A stretch of DNA of 61,863 bases from contig NZ_AOMA01000063.1 in the NCBI RefSeq assembly GCF_000337895.1, positions 177,752 through 239,614 on the forward strand. The letters run 5' to 3'. Below, one piece after another: positions 17,954 to 26,406 of the stretch. The notes under the pieces were generated by a model. The model was not told the DNA's origin. It ran no database searches and saw only the letters and a list, made by a program, of their open reading frames with translations. Position 1 is the first letter of the stretch. Each line of letters begins with the position of its first letter. This DNA comes from Halobiforma nitratireducens JCM 10879 (lineage in GTDB: Archaea > Halobacteriota > Halobacteria > Halobacteriales > Natrialbaceae). The position numbers and the translations under genes were made by a program.

Positions 17954-18342
17954 CGTTGTTCATGGTGTCAGGTCCGTGTGCTGACCTGTTAACCGTTGCC
18001 GTCGCGACTCGTCGTCGCGGAGATTCCTCTGTGGGGGTATCTGTCCGTGAGAACGACCTTCGGTCCGTTCGCTCGAGTCGTGATCCCGAGTCGAGACGGG
18101 TGTCGACGTCGGCTGCGCGGTACGCGTGACACCGATCCAGCGCGGGTATAGACTGTGGAGACGACCGACCACGACCACGACCACAGTCACGGCGACCGAA
18201 CGTCACGCGCGACCGGACTCTCGCCTCGTTCCCCTGCTGGGGAAGGATGGACGGTCGAGGGTCCGGGAAGACGGACCGCCGACCGCGGGCCAACTGGGAG
18301 ACGAGTCGGGCGCGAACGGAGACCGTGAAGCTGACGGACGAC
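17954..18342. other. Intergenic region, no gene recognised
   Basis: About 390 bases with no ORF that looks protein-like on either strand and no tRNA-like fold. It contains a short CGACCA tandem (about 18168-18182) and AT-poor sequence. It must hold the sppA promoter and the 3' end of the coiled-coil gene transcript. Confidence 0.4.
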
Positions 18343-19224
18343 CTAGAGCAGGCCCGTCTTCTGGAGCTTCATCAGGTCCTCGGTGTCGAGGGTCTCGCCT
18401 TCCTTGAACTTCTGATAGATCTCCTCGGCCTCTTCTTTGGCCTCTTCTTTCTTCTTGTCGCGCTCGGACTTGCGCTCTTGTTCTTCCTGCTTGTCCAGTT
18501 CGCGCAGGCGCTTCTGGACGCGGACGAAGTCCTCGTGGTGTCGGTCGGCCGCTTCCTGAGCCTGGACGAACTTCTCGTGCATCTCGTCGGCCTCGTCACG
18601 GATGTCGTCGGCCTCGCGGTAGGCCTCGATCATCTCGTTGTGATGTTCCTGGGCCTTGTCCGCAAGCTCCGTCACCTTCTGGTGGTGCTGGGACGCTTCC
18701 GAGCGGACCTCTTCAGCTTCCTCGACGAGTTCTTCGAGGTCCTCGTTCTGTTCGAGCTTTTCCTTGCGCTCTTCGTACTCTTCGCGCTTGGACTCGATCT
18801 TCTCGATCAGTTCCTGCTCTTCTTCGCTCGAGAGGACCTCGGTCTGCTGTTTGAACTCGAGTTCTTCGATCTCTTCCTCGAGCTCCTCGAGGTCCTTGCC
18901 CTCGTCGAGCTCCATGTCGGACTTGAGCTTCTCGACCTTGTCGAAAAGCTCGTTGGCCTCGGCGTTGAGCTCGTTGCGTTTTTCTTTGTGTTCCTGGACC
19001 TGCTCGTTGAGCTCGTCGCGTTTCTCGCGGTGCTCCTGGGCCTCGTCGACCTTCTCGCGGGTCTTCGCGTTGAGATCGTCCCGCTTGGAGGCCCGTTCGG
19101 AGGCCATCTGGTTGAGCTCGTTTCGCCGGTCTCGGAGCTGTCCGGCCTTCTTGATGAGCTCGCCTTTCGATTTGTTCTCTAGGTCGTCCTCTGTCAGTTC
19201 GATGTTTTTCGATTCTTCTACCAT
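18343..19224 (-). CDS. Archaeal coiled-coil protein
   Basis: 293 aa, almost entirely heptad repeats rich in Glu, Lys, Arg and Leu from about residue 15 to 270. It is unusually Lys-rich for a halophile protein. The end (EGETLDTEDLMKLQKTGLL) is a short conserved tail. Homologues are widespread in archaea and often misannotated as phosphoserine phosphatase or Rad50-like; no catalytic motif is present. It is probably a structural or scaffold protein. The codon composition is also less GC-extreme than the neighbours. Confidence 0.85.
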   Translation of the reverse strand: MVEESKNIELTEDDLENKSKGELIKKAGQLRDRRNELNQMASERASKRDDLNAKTREKVDEAQEHREKRDELNEQVQEHKEKRNELNAEANELFDKVEKLKSDMELDEGKDLEELEEEIEELEFKQQTEVLSSEEEQELIEKIESKREEYEERKEKLEQNEDLEELVEEAEEVRSEASQHHQKVTELADKAQEHHNEMIEAYREADDIRDEADEMHEKFVQAQEAADRHHEDFVRVQKRLRELDKQEEQERKSERDKKKEEAKEEAEEIYQKFKEGETLDTEDLMKLQKTGLL

Positions 19225-19571
19225 AGTTATTCAAGCCTCTGTGCCATACCCGCGCCGGAAAGGCAGCCCAACGAGGACGGCGGTCGACCGACGGTACCGT
19301 TCTCGAGCGTCGGAAATCGACGTCGAGGACGAATCCGCGGTCCGTTTCCCCCGTCCCGTTTGGCTGCACGGAGCGATCGCTGACGATCTGCGAAACCTCG
19401 GTGAATAAGATTCCCTGTCATCGATCGTCGAGCGATACGCGCCCCGGCGGCGTTCTGGTACCGATAGCTACTGTCGCCTCCAATTTAAATGTACCGGTAA
19501 GAAGGGGTGCGAAAACCGCTAGCAGGGACCTCGTTACGCCGCTCTTGGGTATGCTACCCAGTCACAAGCAA
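19225..19571. other. Intergenic region with AT-rich patch and small hairpin
   Basis: No gene seen. It holds the minus-strand promoter of the coiled-coil gene, an AT-rich stretch near 19480-19492, and a small perfect hairpin TGGGTA-TGC-TACCCA (19546-19560) just beyond the stop of the glycosidase gene, which could help end that transcript. Confidence 0.4.
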
Positions 19572-21530
19572 CTATAAATCGTACTCGTTGGTCGCCGATC
19601 TGTTCCCTGCCTGAACGGCGAGTTCGACGGTTTCTGCTCCGTCGGGAATTCGCACCGTATCGACGGCGACTGTCTCGAACGCCTCCACCGAAACCGTCGT
19701 CTCGTCGCCGTCCTCGCCGGCACGCCAGGCTACCGTCCCCTCGAGTGTCTTGTTCGTATCGTTACAGAGGGAGATTCCGACCGATCTACCGGGGGCTGGC
19801 GGTTCGTCGAGGACGGCCTGGACCGGTTCCAGCGAGTCCGCAACGGTCTCGTAGGCGGGTTTGGTCTCACCGTCGACGGTCGTTACCCCCATTCCGCCGC
19901 CGGTCGCGACGTCTCTGAGCGTCTCGAGAGCGAAGACGCCACATTCGCGGCGGCGCAGCGTCTCGACGATCGTCTTCAGCGTTCGCGCCTGGTACGTTCG
20001 CGATGCCTCCGGGTCTGCCGCCCGGCGAGCGTACAGTTCGGCATCGATTCCGTCGATTCCATCCGGCTCGACGCCATCGGCGAGCGCGCCCGCACCGATC
20101 GCACCGACGACCTCTCCGAGCGAGGGGTAGGTCTCGAGCAGCCACGGGAGATCGGTCGCCTCGAGGTACTGCCAGCCGGGAAAGAGGTGGGACGCGTCGG
20201 GGTCGGTACCGGGCTGGCCGGCGACGGGAACGACGGGGACCGAAACGTCCTCACGGAAGCCGTCGGCGATGGCGTCGGCAGGACTACGGTCGATCGACGC
20301 GCGCCACGCACGATACCTGACTGTGAGCTTGCCGGTGAGTCCGCCGCCGATCGGCTCGTCGAACGGCGTCGCCGGCTCGTCTTGCACGCCGTAGCAGGCC
20401 ACGCTCGGGTGGTGGCCGTACTCGCGGACGAGCGTCGTCGCCAGTTCCCGCCCCCGTTGGACGAGATCGGGTTCGTCGTCACCGTCGTTCGCCAGTCGGG
20501 TCGCGATCCCGGCACCGCTGACGGGGAGGTCCTGCCAGACGAGCAGGCCAGCAGCGTCGCAGGCAGCGTGGAACGCGGGGTCAGGAACGTGTCCGCGCGC
20601 GCGAACGAGTGTCGCGTTCGCCTCGAGGGCGCGTCGAACGTCCGCCTCGGGAGCCACCCCGGGAAGGCGAGTAAACCCCCGTGCGCGGACCCGTTCGCCG
20701 TTGACGAGGAACCCCTCGGCGTCGCGTTCGACGTGCCGAAAGCCGATCGTACGCTCACGTTCGTCGCCACCGAGTTTCGCTCGGACGGCGTATCGGTGCT
20801 GGGGGCCGTGTCCGCGGGGCCACCACAGGGACGGATCCCGAATCTCGACGCTGCGGGAAACCGTCGTCCGCTCCCCCGCGTCGGCTTCGACCGGAATCCG
20901 TTCCATCGTCGCGCCGCCGCCGCGTTCGACCGGACGGACGGAGAGCGTGACCGCGTCGTCGATGGCAGCACCCGCGTCGACCTCGAGGTCGACATCGATC
21001 GTCCCACGAAGACGGTCGTCGTCCCCTCGCTCCAGACGCGGCCGTGTCTCGAGTCGCCGCAGGACGGTTTCGGGACGTGCCTCGATGTCGACACCCCACC
21101 TGATGCCCGGTGTCGCGAACGACGACGGGACAGCATCGGTGTCGTGGATGCCGGCGAACACCTCCGGGGCCCGGCAGGCCACGATCAGTTCGTTGGTCGC
21201 TTCCGGTTCGAAGGTGAACCGGCCGGGAACGAAGTACGGTCCCGTCTCACCCAGTTTCGTTCCGTTGAGCCAGACCGTCGTTCGGCCGTAGCCGCCACGC
21301 AGTTCCAGGATGGCGCGTTCTCTCCCCCCGTCCCTGGCTCCGTCGTGTGTACGCGGGTCGTCGAAAACCGTCCGGTACGCGACGCCCTCGCGGTTACCGT
21401 CGTTCGTTCCCTCGTCGATGTCCGCATCCGGTCGCCGCGTCGGAACGGTGACCGGTCGCCACTCCGCGACGGTCGGCGGTCCCTCACCCCCAGGGTCCTC
21501 GATCCGACCGGCGGTCCACTCGTCGGTCAT
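19572..21530 (-). CDS. Glycoside hydrolase family 2-like protein, catalytic motifs altered
   Basis: 652 aa. It has an N-terminal jelly-roll sugar-binding domain (about 40-150, with GGYGRTTVWLNGTKLGETGPYF), an Ig-like sandwich (about 155-265) and a TIM barrel (from about 270; VNGERVRARGF, then AACDAAGLLVWQDLP). This is the GH2 layout of beta-galactosidases, mannosidases and glucuronidases. The acid/base motif, normally NE, is QDEP (Glu385 preceded by Asp384). Where the nucleophile motif (S/T/G)-E-F/Y-G is expected, I read GAIGAG at 476-481, with Ala477 in place of Glu. It has no export signal and may be inactive or carbohydrate-binding only. Confidence 0.85.
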   Translation of the reverse strand: MTDEWTAGRIEDPGGEGPPTVAEWRPVTVPTRRPDADIDEGTNDGNREGVAYRTVFDDPRTHDGARDGGRERAILELRGGYGRTTVWLNGTKLGETGPYFVPGRFTFEPEATNELIVACRAPEVFAGIHDTDAVPSSFATPGIRWGVDIEARPETVLRRLETRPRLERGDDDRLRGTIDVDLEVDAGAAIDDAVTLSVRPVERGGGATMERIPVEADAGERTTVSRSVEIRDPSLWWPRGHGPQHRYAVRAKLGGDERERTIGFRHVERDAEGFLVNGERVRARGFTRLPGVAPEADVRRALEANATLVRARGHVPDPAFHAACDAAGLLVWQDLPVSGAGIATRLANDGDDEPDLVQRGRELATTLVREYGHHPSVACYGVQDEPATPFDEPIGGGLTGKLTVRYRAWRASIDRSPADAIADGFREDVSVPVVPVAGQPGTDPDASHLFPGWQYLEATDLPWLLETYPSLGEVVGAIGAGALADGVEPDGIDGIDAELYARRAADPEASRTYQARTLKTIVETLRRRECGVFALETLRDVATGGGMGVTTVDGETKPAYETVADSLEPVQAVLDEPPAPGRSVGISLCNDTNKTLEGTVAWRAGEDGDETTVSVEAFETVAVDTVRIPDGAETVELAVQAGNRSATNEYDL

Positions 21531-21608
21531 TACCCAGGGGACGTGGCCAGAAATTAAAAGTAGTTCCGACGGTTCACGATCGTTGGTTCGACCGCGAAAC
21601 CGGTCACG

Positions 21609-22691
21609 TCAAAAGAGGTTCTCGAGTCGCTCGTCGGCGAACTCCTCCGCGTGATCCGTCTGTTCGCTCTCAGCAGCCCGTTTCGCCTCCCGGGCGCGTT
21701 GCATGAACTCCTCGATCCGTTCGGAGCGTTCGGCCCCGCCCAGCAACACGAGCGCGCCGAGTCGGTCGCTCTCGAGCGGGAAGTCTCCGCCCCGGACCTG
21801 CATGCTCTCGGTTTCGTCCTCGAGCCAGCGGCGGGCTTTCTCGACACCCTTGCGGGGAACCGTCTCCGGTTCACCGGCGATGACGAGCAAAGCGGAGTCG
21901 GCAGTCGTCGCGTCCGGCAGGCTCGTCCCCGTCAACAGGGCCTGTCTGGCCACGGTCATAACGGTACGGATGTTCTCGCCGCTGTCGTCGCTCGCGACTT
22001 CGCTCGCGTACCCCAGCGATGCGATACCGCCCGAGCGAAGCGTGTTGATGACCTCGCTCGAGTCGACGACGCTCTCACCGACGCCCTCGACGGCTTCGCC
22101 GGAAGCGAACAACAACCCAACCCGCTGGGCGATCTTGCCGTTGATCGTCTCGAAGGCACCCTCGACGCTCTCGCCCTGTTCGTGCCAGGCGTCGTTGTCG
22201 ATCAACAGGGTCGCGTCGGCCTCGCGGGCCAGCGTCTTCAGCGACCGTCCCGCGTTGGCCTGGTAGAGTGCGCCCTCGTTGCGCCCGGGGAGGATACCGA
22301 GCGCGTAGACGGGAACGTCGTACACCTGCTGGAGTTCGTGGACGAGCACCGGCGCGCCGCCACTACCGGTTCCGCCGCCGAGGCCGGCGACGACGAAGAT
22401 GGCCTCCGACTTGGAGGTGACGCGCCCGTCGAGTCCGCTCAACACCTGCTGGGCGTCCGATTGCATGATCTCTGCGCCGAGTTCGTTGTCGCCGCCGACA
22501 CCGTGGCCGTTGACGCGGTCGGCACCGATCAGTTGCGTGTCGACGAACTCGAGGGACTGGAGGTCGGGTTTCGCGGAGTTGACGGCCAGGGCTCCCTGTA
22601 CGGCGTCGAACCCCATGTCTGCGTCGAACTGGGCGAGCCGTTCGGTTACTTTCCCACCGGCCTGACCGACTCCGATCAGGGCAACTTTCAT
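21609..22691 (-). CDS. cetZ: CetZ tubulin-like cytoskeletal GTPase
   Basis: 360 aa from the ATG at 22691 (MKVALIGVGQAGGKV). GGGTGSG at 105-111 is the tubulin/FtsZ signature loop T4; NGHGVGGDNELGAEIM and the segment LLIDNDAW are typical of CetZ, the haloarchaeal group that controls cell shape and motility rather than division (established in Haloferax). The charged C-terminal tail (about 325-360) is normal. The open frame continues far upstream, but that part has no similarity. It is divergent from a DUF5791-like gene. Confidence 0.95.
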   Translation of the reverse strand: MKVALIGVGQAGGKVTERLAQFDADMGFDAVQGALAVNSAKPDLQSLEFVDTQLIGADRVNGHGVGGDNELGAEIMQSDAQQVLSGLDGRVTSKSEAIFVVAGLGGGTGSGGAPVLVHELQQVYDVPVYALGILPGRNEGALYQANAGRSLKTLAREADATLLIDNDAWHEQGESVEGAFETINGKIAQRVGLLFASGEAVEGVGESVVDSSEVINTLRSGGIASLGYASEVASDDSGENIRTVMTVARQALLTGTSLPDATTADSALLVIAGEPETVPRKGVEKARRWLEDETESMQVRGGDFPLESDRLGALVLLGGAERSERIEEFMQRAREAKRAAESEQTDHAEEFADERLENLF

Positions 22692-22820
22692 ACAGCGGAC
22701 ATGAGGCCGAATCGTGTTTAACGTTCCGATGGGTTTCCAGATCGACAAATCCGCCAGTTCGGTCGCCTCGTGGGTGTGCGAATGGGAATACACTTTACGC
22801 TGTCCCCGTTGATACCGGGT

Positions 22821-23246
22821 ATGTTCCACGAGCAGCGCACGACCGTTCCCGACACCCCTGCCCAGCTCCGCGCCGAGTATCGTGACGAGCTCGCCGACAT
22901 CGTCGACGAGCACGGTCTCGAAACTGCTACCGCCGAGACGAGCCTCGAACCCGTCGACCTCGAGGCGCTCGGGAACGGTGACCTGCCGGACCTCTCGCTC
23001 GAGCAGGCGGCCGAGATCCGCTCGCTCGAGGAGGGAGTCCGTGACCCGGAGACGGTCGTGACGATGGCCTGTGAACACCTGCTGATGGGAATGTCGACAG
23101 CCGTCATGGACGTCGAGGCCGTCGAGAGCGACCTCGAGCTCGAGATGGACGCCAAGGAGGTCCAACAGAAGATCGAACGCCGGGCGGAGATGTCCTTCGA
23201 GGAGTACGTACACCTGCAACACGTGATCGTCGGGAATATGCCCTGA
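22821..23246 (+). CDS. Haloarchaeal DUF5791-like protein
   Basis: 141 aa from the ATG at 22821 (MFHEQRTTVPDTPAQL). All-helical, acidic, with no TM segment. I recognise it as a small conserved haloarchaeal family of unknown function, recalled as DUF5791. An upstream extension to about 22770 lacks similarity. It is divergent from cetZ with a 129-base shared promoter region. Confidence 0.75.
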   Translation: MFHEQRTTVPDTPAQLRAEYRDELADIVDEHGLETATAETSLEPVDLEALGNGDLPDLSLEQAAEIRSLEEGVRDPETVVTMACEHLLMGMSTAVMDVEAVESDLELEMDAKEVQQKIERRAEMSFEEYVHLQHVIVGNMP

Positions 23247-23283
23247 CGGGAGGGCGATTCTCGCTCGGGGTTCCCCGTCTCGG

Positions 23284-23433
23284 TTAGACGACCGCGTCGA
23301 CCCAGTCCGCAGTGACGAACTTGTACCGACACCCTTCACAAAGCGAAATCTCGACGACCTCGGCCGTCGACAGGTGGACGTGATACTGCCGGGAAGGGGC
23401 TCTGGCCCGGCAGTTCGTACACGTTTCGGGCAT
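23284..23433 (-). CDS. Small double-CxxC zinc-finger protein
   Basis: 49 aa. MPETCTNCRARAP starts at the ATG 23431-23433; CTNC and CEGC form one four-cysteine zinc site either side of a short beta region (QYHVHLSTAEVVEISLCEGC). It is a typical haloarchaeal zinc microprotein; such proteins have been tied to stress and biofilm phenotypes, but this one is unassigned. The frame is open upstream without similarity. Confidence 0.75.
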   Translation of the reverse strand: MPETCTNCRARAPSRQYHVHLSTAEVVEISLCEGCRYKFVTADWVDAVV

Positions 23434-23563
23434 CGGGGACGCCTCGTTCTCCCCGATAGTATGTGCTGTGCTATCATAGATTTTTGGTATCGACTCGAGC
23501 GGTGTTCGGCCCGTGCCGAGCGACGAGCAGTGCACCTATGTCGCTCGCACCACGACTACGGGT

Positions 23564-24460
23564 ATGCACGTCGCTATTCTGGGTTGTGGCTACATCGGCC
23601 TCGAGCTGGGCCGACAGCTCGCCGACCGCGACCACGACGCCGTCGGGGTCCGTCGCTCCGAGTCGGGTATCGACGCGATCGAATCGGCCGGCTTCGAGGC
23701 CGTTCGTGCCGACATCACTGATCCCGAGAGTCTCGCGTCCGTACCCGACGTCGACGCGATCGTCTTCGCCGCCAGCAGCGGCGGCCGTGGTGCCGACGCC
23801 GCCCGCGAAATCTACGTCGACGGTCTCGAGACCGCGATCGAACACTTCGGTCAGCGCGAGCACTCACCCGACCGGCTGGTCTACACCTCCTCGACGGGCG
23901 TGCTCGGCGATCACGACGGCGACTGGGTCGACGAGGGGACGCCCATCGAACCGACCACCGCGAAGACGGAGGTGCTCGCCGAGGCGGAGCGGATCGCTCG
24001 CGACCGACCGTCCGACTACGGGTTCGATGGCACCGTCGCGCGTTACGCCGGCCTCTACGGTCCCGATCGATACCGTCTCGAGCGCTACCTCGACGGACCG
24101 GTTACCGAGGGCTATCTGAACATGATCCACCGCGACGACGCCGCCGGCTCCGTCCGGTACCTGCTCGAGGACGACGCTGCCCGCGGCGAGGTCGTCCAGG
24201 TGGTCGACGACGAACCCGTCGAGAAGTGGGTGTTCGCGGACTGGCTCGCCGACGAGTGTGGGGTCCCGGAGCCGCCCAAGCGGACGAAAGACCAGCGACT
24301 CGAGGACGGAGGCGACGACCTGTCGGCCGCCGCGCGCCGGCGGATTCTGACGAGCAAGCGCTGTGCCAACGACAAGCTGCGCGCGCTGGGCTACGAGCTG
24401 GAGTTTCCCACCTACAGAGAGGGGTATCGGGCGGCGATCGACCAGTATCACACGGGGTAA
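23564..24460 (+). CDS. NAD-dependent epimerase/dehydratase-like SDR protein
   Basis: 298 aa. The ATG at 23564 gives HVAILGCGYIGLELGRQL, a Rossmann dinucleotide-binding loop. YTSSTGVLGDHDG and the RYAGLYGPDR segment match the YeeZ/extended SDR group of atypical sugar-nucleotide epimerases. The usual YxxxK is not clear (TTAKTEVLAEAERI occupies that place), so catalysis may differ. The substrate is unknown. Confidence 0.87.
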   Translation: MHVAILGCGYIGLELGRQLADRDHDAVGVRRSESGIDAIESAGFEAVRADITDPESLASVPDVDAIVFAASSGGRGADAAREIYVDGLETAIEHFGQREHSPDRLVYTSSTGVLGDHDGDWVDEGTPIEPTTAKTEVLAEAERIARDRPSDYGFDGTVARYAGLYGPDRYRLERYLDGPVTEGYLNMIHRDDAAGSVRYLLEDDAARGEVVQVVDDEPVEKWVFADWLADECGVPEPPKRTKDQRLEDGGDDLSAAARRRILTSKRCANDKLRALGYELEFPTYREGYRAAIDQYHTG

Positions 24461-24540
24461 CGGCCCGGGCCACTCCCTGCTCTGGCCCCGAACGTGTGAA
24501 TCGTCGGAAAATTCTTTGTGGTTCGATTTGAGTGTCCGGT

Positions 24541-25725
24541 ATGAGCTACCGCGACGCCTCGGCGCTGCTCGTCGACGCCGAGGCGGACGTGCTGGTCGTC
24601 GATGCCGTCGCCGACTCGCTGCAGGCACTCGATCCGCTCGTGCTCTCGCTGCTGGTGTTGCTAGCGGCCGGCTTCGTCCTCGGAAGCTGGTGGGCCGTCC
24701 GGTGGTTCCGTCGGCCGCCTGGTGTACGCCTCCGCCGGCTTCTCGAGGAGTACGACGAGGTGGCGGTGCTGATGCATCCCAACCCGGACCCCGACGCGAT
24801 GGGCTGTGCGATGGCCGTGGCGGCGATCGCTGACTCGGTGTCGACCGAGTCGACGCTACAGTTCTCCGGGGAGATCCGCCACCAGGAAAACCGCGCGTTC
24901 CGGACCGTCCTCGACCTGGATCTCGAGAGTATCGACTCGAGCTCGGAGCTGGCTGCGGATGCGGTCGTTTTAGTCGATCACAACACGCCGCGTGGGTTCA
25001 CCGGCGCACAGAACGTCGAACCCGTCGGGGTCGTCGACCATCACCCCGGCAACGGCACCGGGACGCGGTTTACGGACGTCCGAACGGAGTACGGGGCGGC
25101 CTCGACGATCCTCGTCGAGTACATCAGGGGGATCGGCACGGCCGACGACGGCGAGGACGGGGTCGACCTGACGTCGGAGCTCGCGACCGGTCTGCTCTAT
25201 GGCATCCAGTCCGACACCAACCACCTGACGAACGGCTGCTCGAGGGCCGAGTTCGACGCCTGTGCGTTTCTCTTCGACGAAATCGACGAAGACCTACTCG
25301 AGCGGATCGCCAACCCGCAGGTCAGCGACGACGTGTTGCAGGTCAAGGCGACGGCGATCACGGAAAAACGGGTCGAAGGCTCGTTCGCGGTCTGTGATGT
25401 CGGGACGGCCTCGAACGTCGACGCGATTCCCCAGGCCGCCGACGAGTTGATGCATCTCGAGGGCGTTACCGCGGTGGTCGTCTACGGGGAAAACGACGGG
25501 ACGATCCACCTCTCCGGCCGGTCCCGGGACGACCGTGTCCACATGGGGGAGTCGCTTCGACACGCCGTCAGCGACATTCCGATGGCGAACGCCGGCGGCC
25601 ACGCCCGGATGGGTGGTGGGCAGGTCTCGGTCGATCACATGAACGGGATCGGCCCCTCGGACGGGATCAGCCGCGAGGAGTTCGAAAAGCGACTCTTTTC
25701 GGCGCTTGCTGGCGAACGATCGTGA
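24541..25725 (+). CDS. Membrane-anchored DHH-family phosphoesterase
   Basis: 394 aa from the ATG at 24541. One N-terminal TM helix (about 35-55), then a DHH domain: HPNPDPDAMGCAMA (motif I), VLVDHNT (motif II), VVDHHPG (DHH motif III), SDTNHLTNG (motif IV). The C-terminal DHHA1 domain ends with GGHARMGGGQV, which binds substrate in NrnA/GdpP-type enzymes. Family members cleave nanoRNA, pAp or cyclic dinucleotides at Mn sites. A TM helix fused to DHH recalls c-di-AMP phosphodiesterases, but no PAS or GGDEF part is present. Confidence 0.9.
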   Translation: MSYRDASALLVDAEADVLVVDAVADSLQALDPLVLSLLVLLAAGFVLGSWWAVRWFRRPPGVRLRRLLEEYDEVAVLMHPNPDPDAMGCAMAVAAIADSVSTESTLQFSGEIRHQENRAFRTVLDLDLESIDSSSELAADAVVLVDHNTPRGFTGAQNVEPVGVVDHHPGNGTGTRFTDVRTEYGAASTILVEYIRGIGTADDGEDGVDLTSELATGLLYGIQSDTNHLTNGCSRAEFDACAFLFDEIDEDLLERIANPQVSDDVLQVKATAITEKRVEGSFAVCDVGTASNVDAIPQAADELMHLEGVTAVVVYGENDGTIHLSGRSRDDRVHMGESLRHAVSDIPMANAGGHARMGGGQVSVDHMNGIGPSDGISREEFEKRLFSALAGERS

Positions 25726-25740
25726 TTAGTTGTGGCGTTC

Positions 25741-25800
25741 GTTGGTGATTGTTGCCGTTCGTTGGTGCCCTTTGTCGTTCGTTGCCGTTCGTTGCCGTTC
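25741..25800. repeat. Degenerate 10-bp tandem repeat, six units
   Basis: Six consecutive 10-base units related to GTTGCCGTTC (three exact copies at 25751, 25781 and 25791; variants between). It begins 15 bases after the DHH gene stop. It is noncoding, and the period equals about one helical turn. Confidence 0.75.
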
Positions 25801-26149
25801 GTGTCGTTTCACTCGCTGCTGTCACAGTCGTTTCTCACTGACGAATCGACAGGCAGAGCAATGCCGCGATGCCGGGCCGGTCACCTCGTCTCTCGCGATC
25901 CCCCGGAGATCATCCCCTACCGGTCGCACTGTCCAGCTACAGTAACAACTGAAACGACTCACACACCGATCGCATAGCTGTCGTGCAATCGAGTGTGCAA
26001 TGGCTTGCAGTGGCTGCCAGAGGGGCGTCGACCTCGAGCGTGCCCTCGATTTGGGTCTGGTTCGAGAGAGCGTGAATCGCAAATGAACGGCTCGAGCGGC
26101 GTGTGATCCACAGAAAATATACGGAGTGCCCTCGCCCCTGCCAGGTTTG
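25801..26149. other. Intergenic region after the tandem repeat
   Basis: No gene recognised on either strand. Base composition is lower in GC than the surroundings, with scattered TGCAATGGC/TTGCAGTGGC near-repeats (25996-26015). It lies between the convergent DHH and HVO_0758-type genes. Confidence 0.4.
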
Positions 26150-26320
26150 TTACCGGATTTCTTTCCACTCCTCGTCGCAGTCCGGACAGATTCGCACCGT
26201 CTTGATCTGGTCCGGGTCGTTTTCGGTCTTCAGCGGCTTCTCGCACTCGCCACAGACGAGCCGGTCGTAGGTGTCCTTGTCGAGTTCCCCGTCGCGGAGT
26301 GCCTTCCGGACTGATTTCAT
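26150..26320 (-). CDS. HVO_0758-type zinc-finger microprotein
   Basis: 56 aa, starting at the ATG 26318-26320. The N-terminal pattern MKSVRKALRDGELDKDTYDR and the pairs CGEC and CPDC (four zinc ligands) match the HVO_0758 family of haloarchaeal zinc-finger proteins as I remember it. Its function is unknown; zinc microproteins in Haloferax affect biofilm and swarming. It is followed on the same strand by the DHPS-like gene's 5' neighbour region but not obviously in an operon with it. Confidence 0.85.
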   Translation of the reverse strand: MKSVRKALRDGELDKDTYDRLVCGECEKPLKTENDPDQIKTVRICPDCDEEWKEIR

Positions 26321-26406
26321 GTGCCTTCGTTACGAAGGTAGGGAAGAAAAAGACCGGGGCTTCGTCTGACCCAATGGGTTTACGAACACCCTACGCAGAA
26401 CCGAAT

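Noticed and set aside
17954-18342. Possible small RNA or tRNA gene in the long gap
   Set aside because: No cloverleaf, no T-loop consensus (GTTCRA) in a suitable context and no strong promoter seen.
20187-21557. 456-codon open frame antisense to the GH2 gene
   Set aside because: Shadow of a strongly biased coding strand; no recognisable domain.
21609-23477. CetZ frame extended 260 codons upstream
   Set aside because: Extra part overlaps the divergent DUF5791-like gene antisense and is not tubulin-like; MKVALIGVGQAGG is the natural N terminus.
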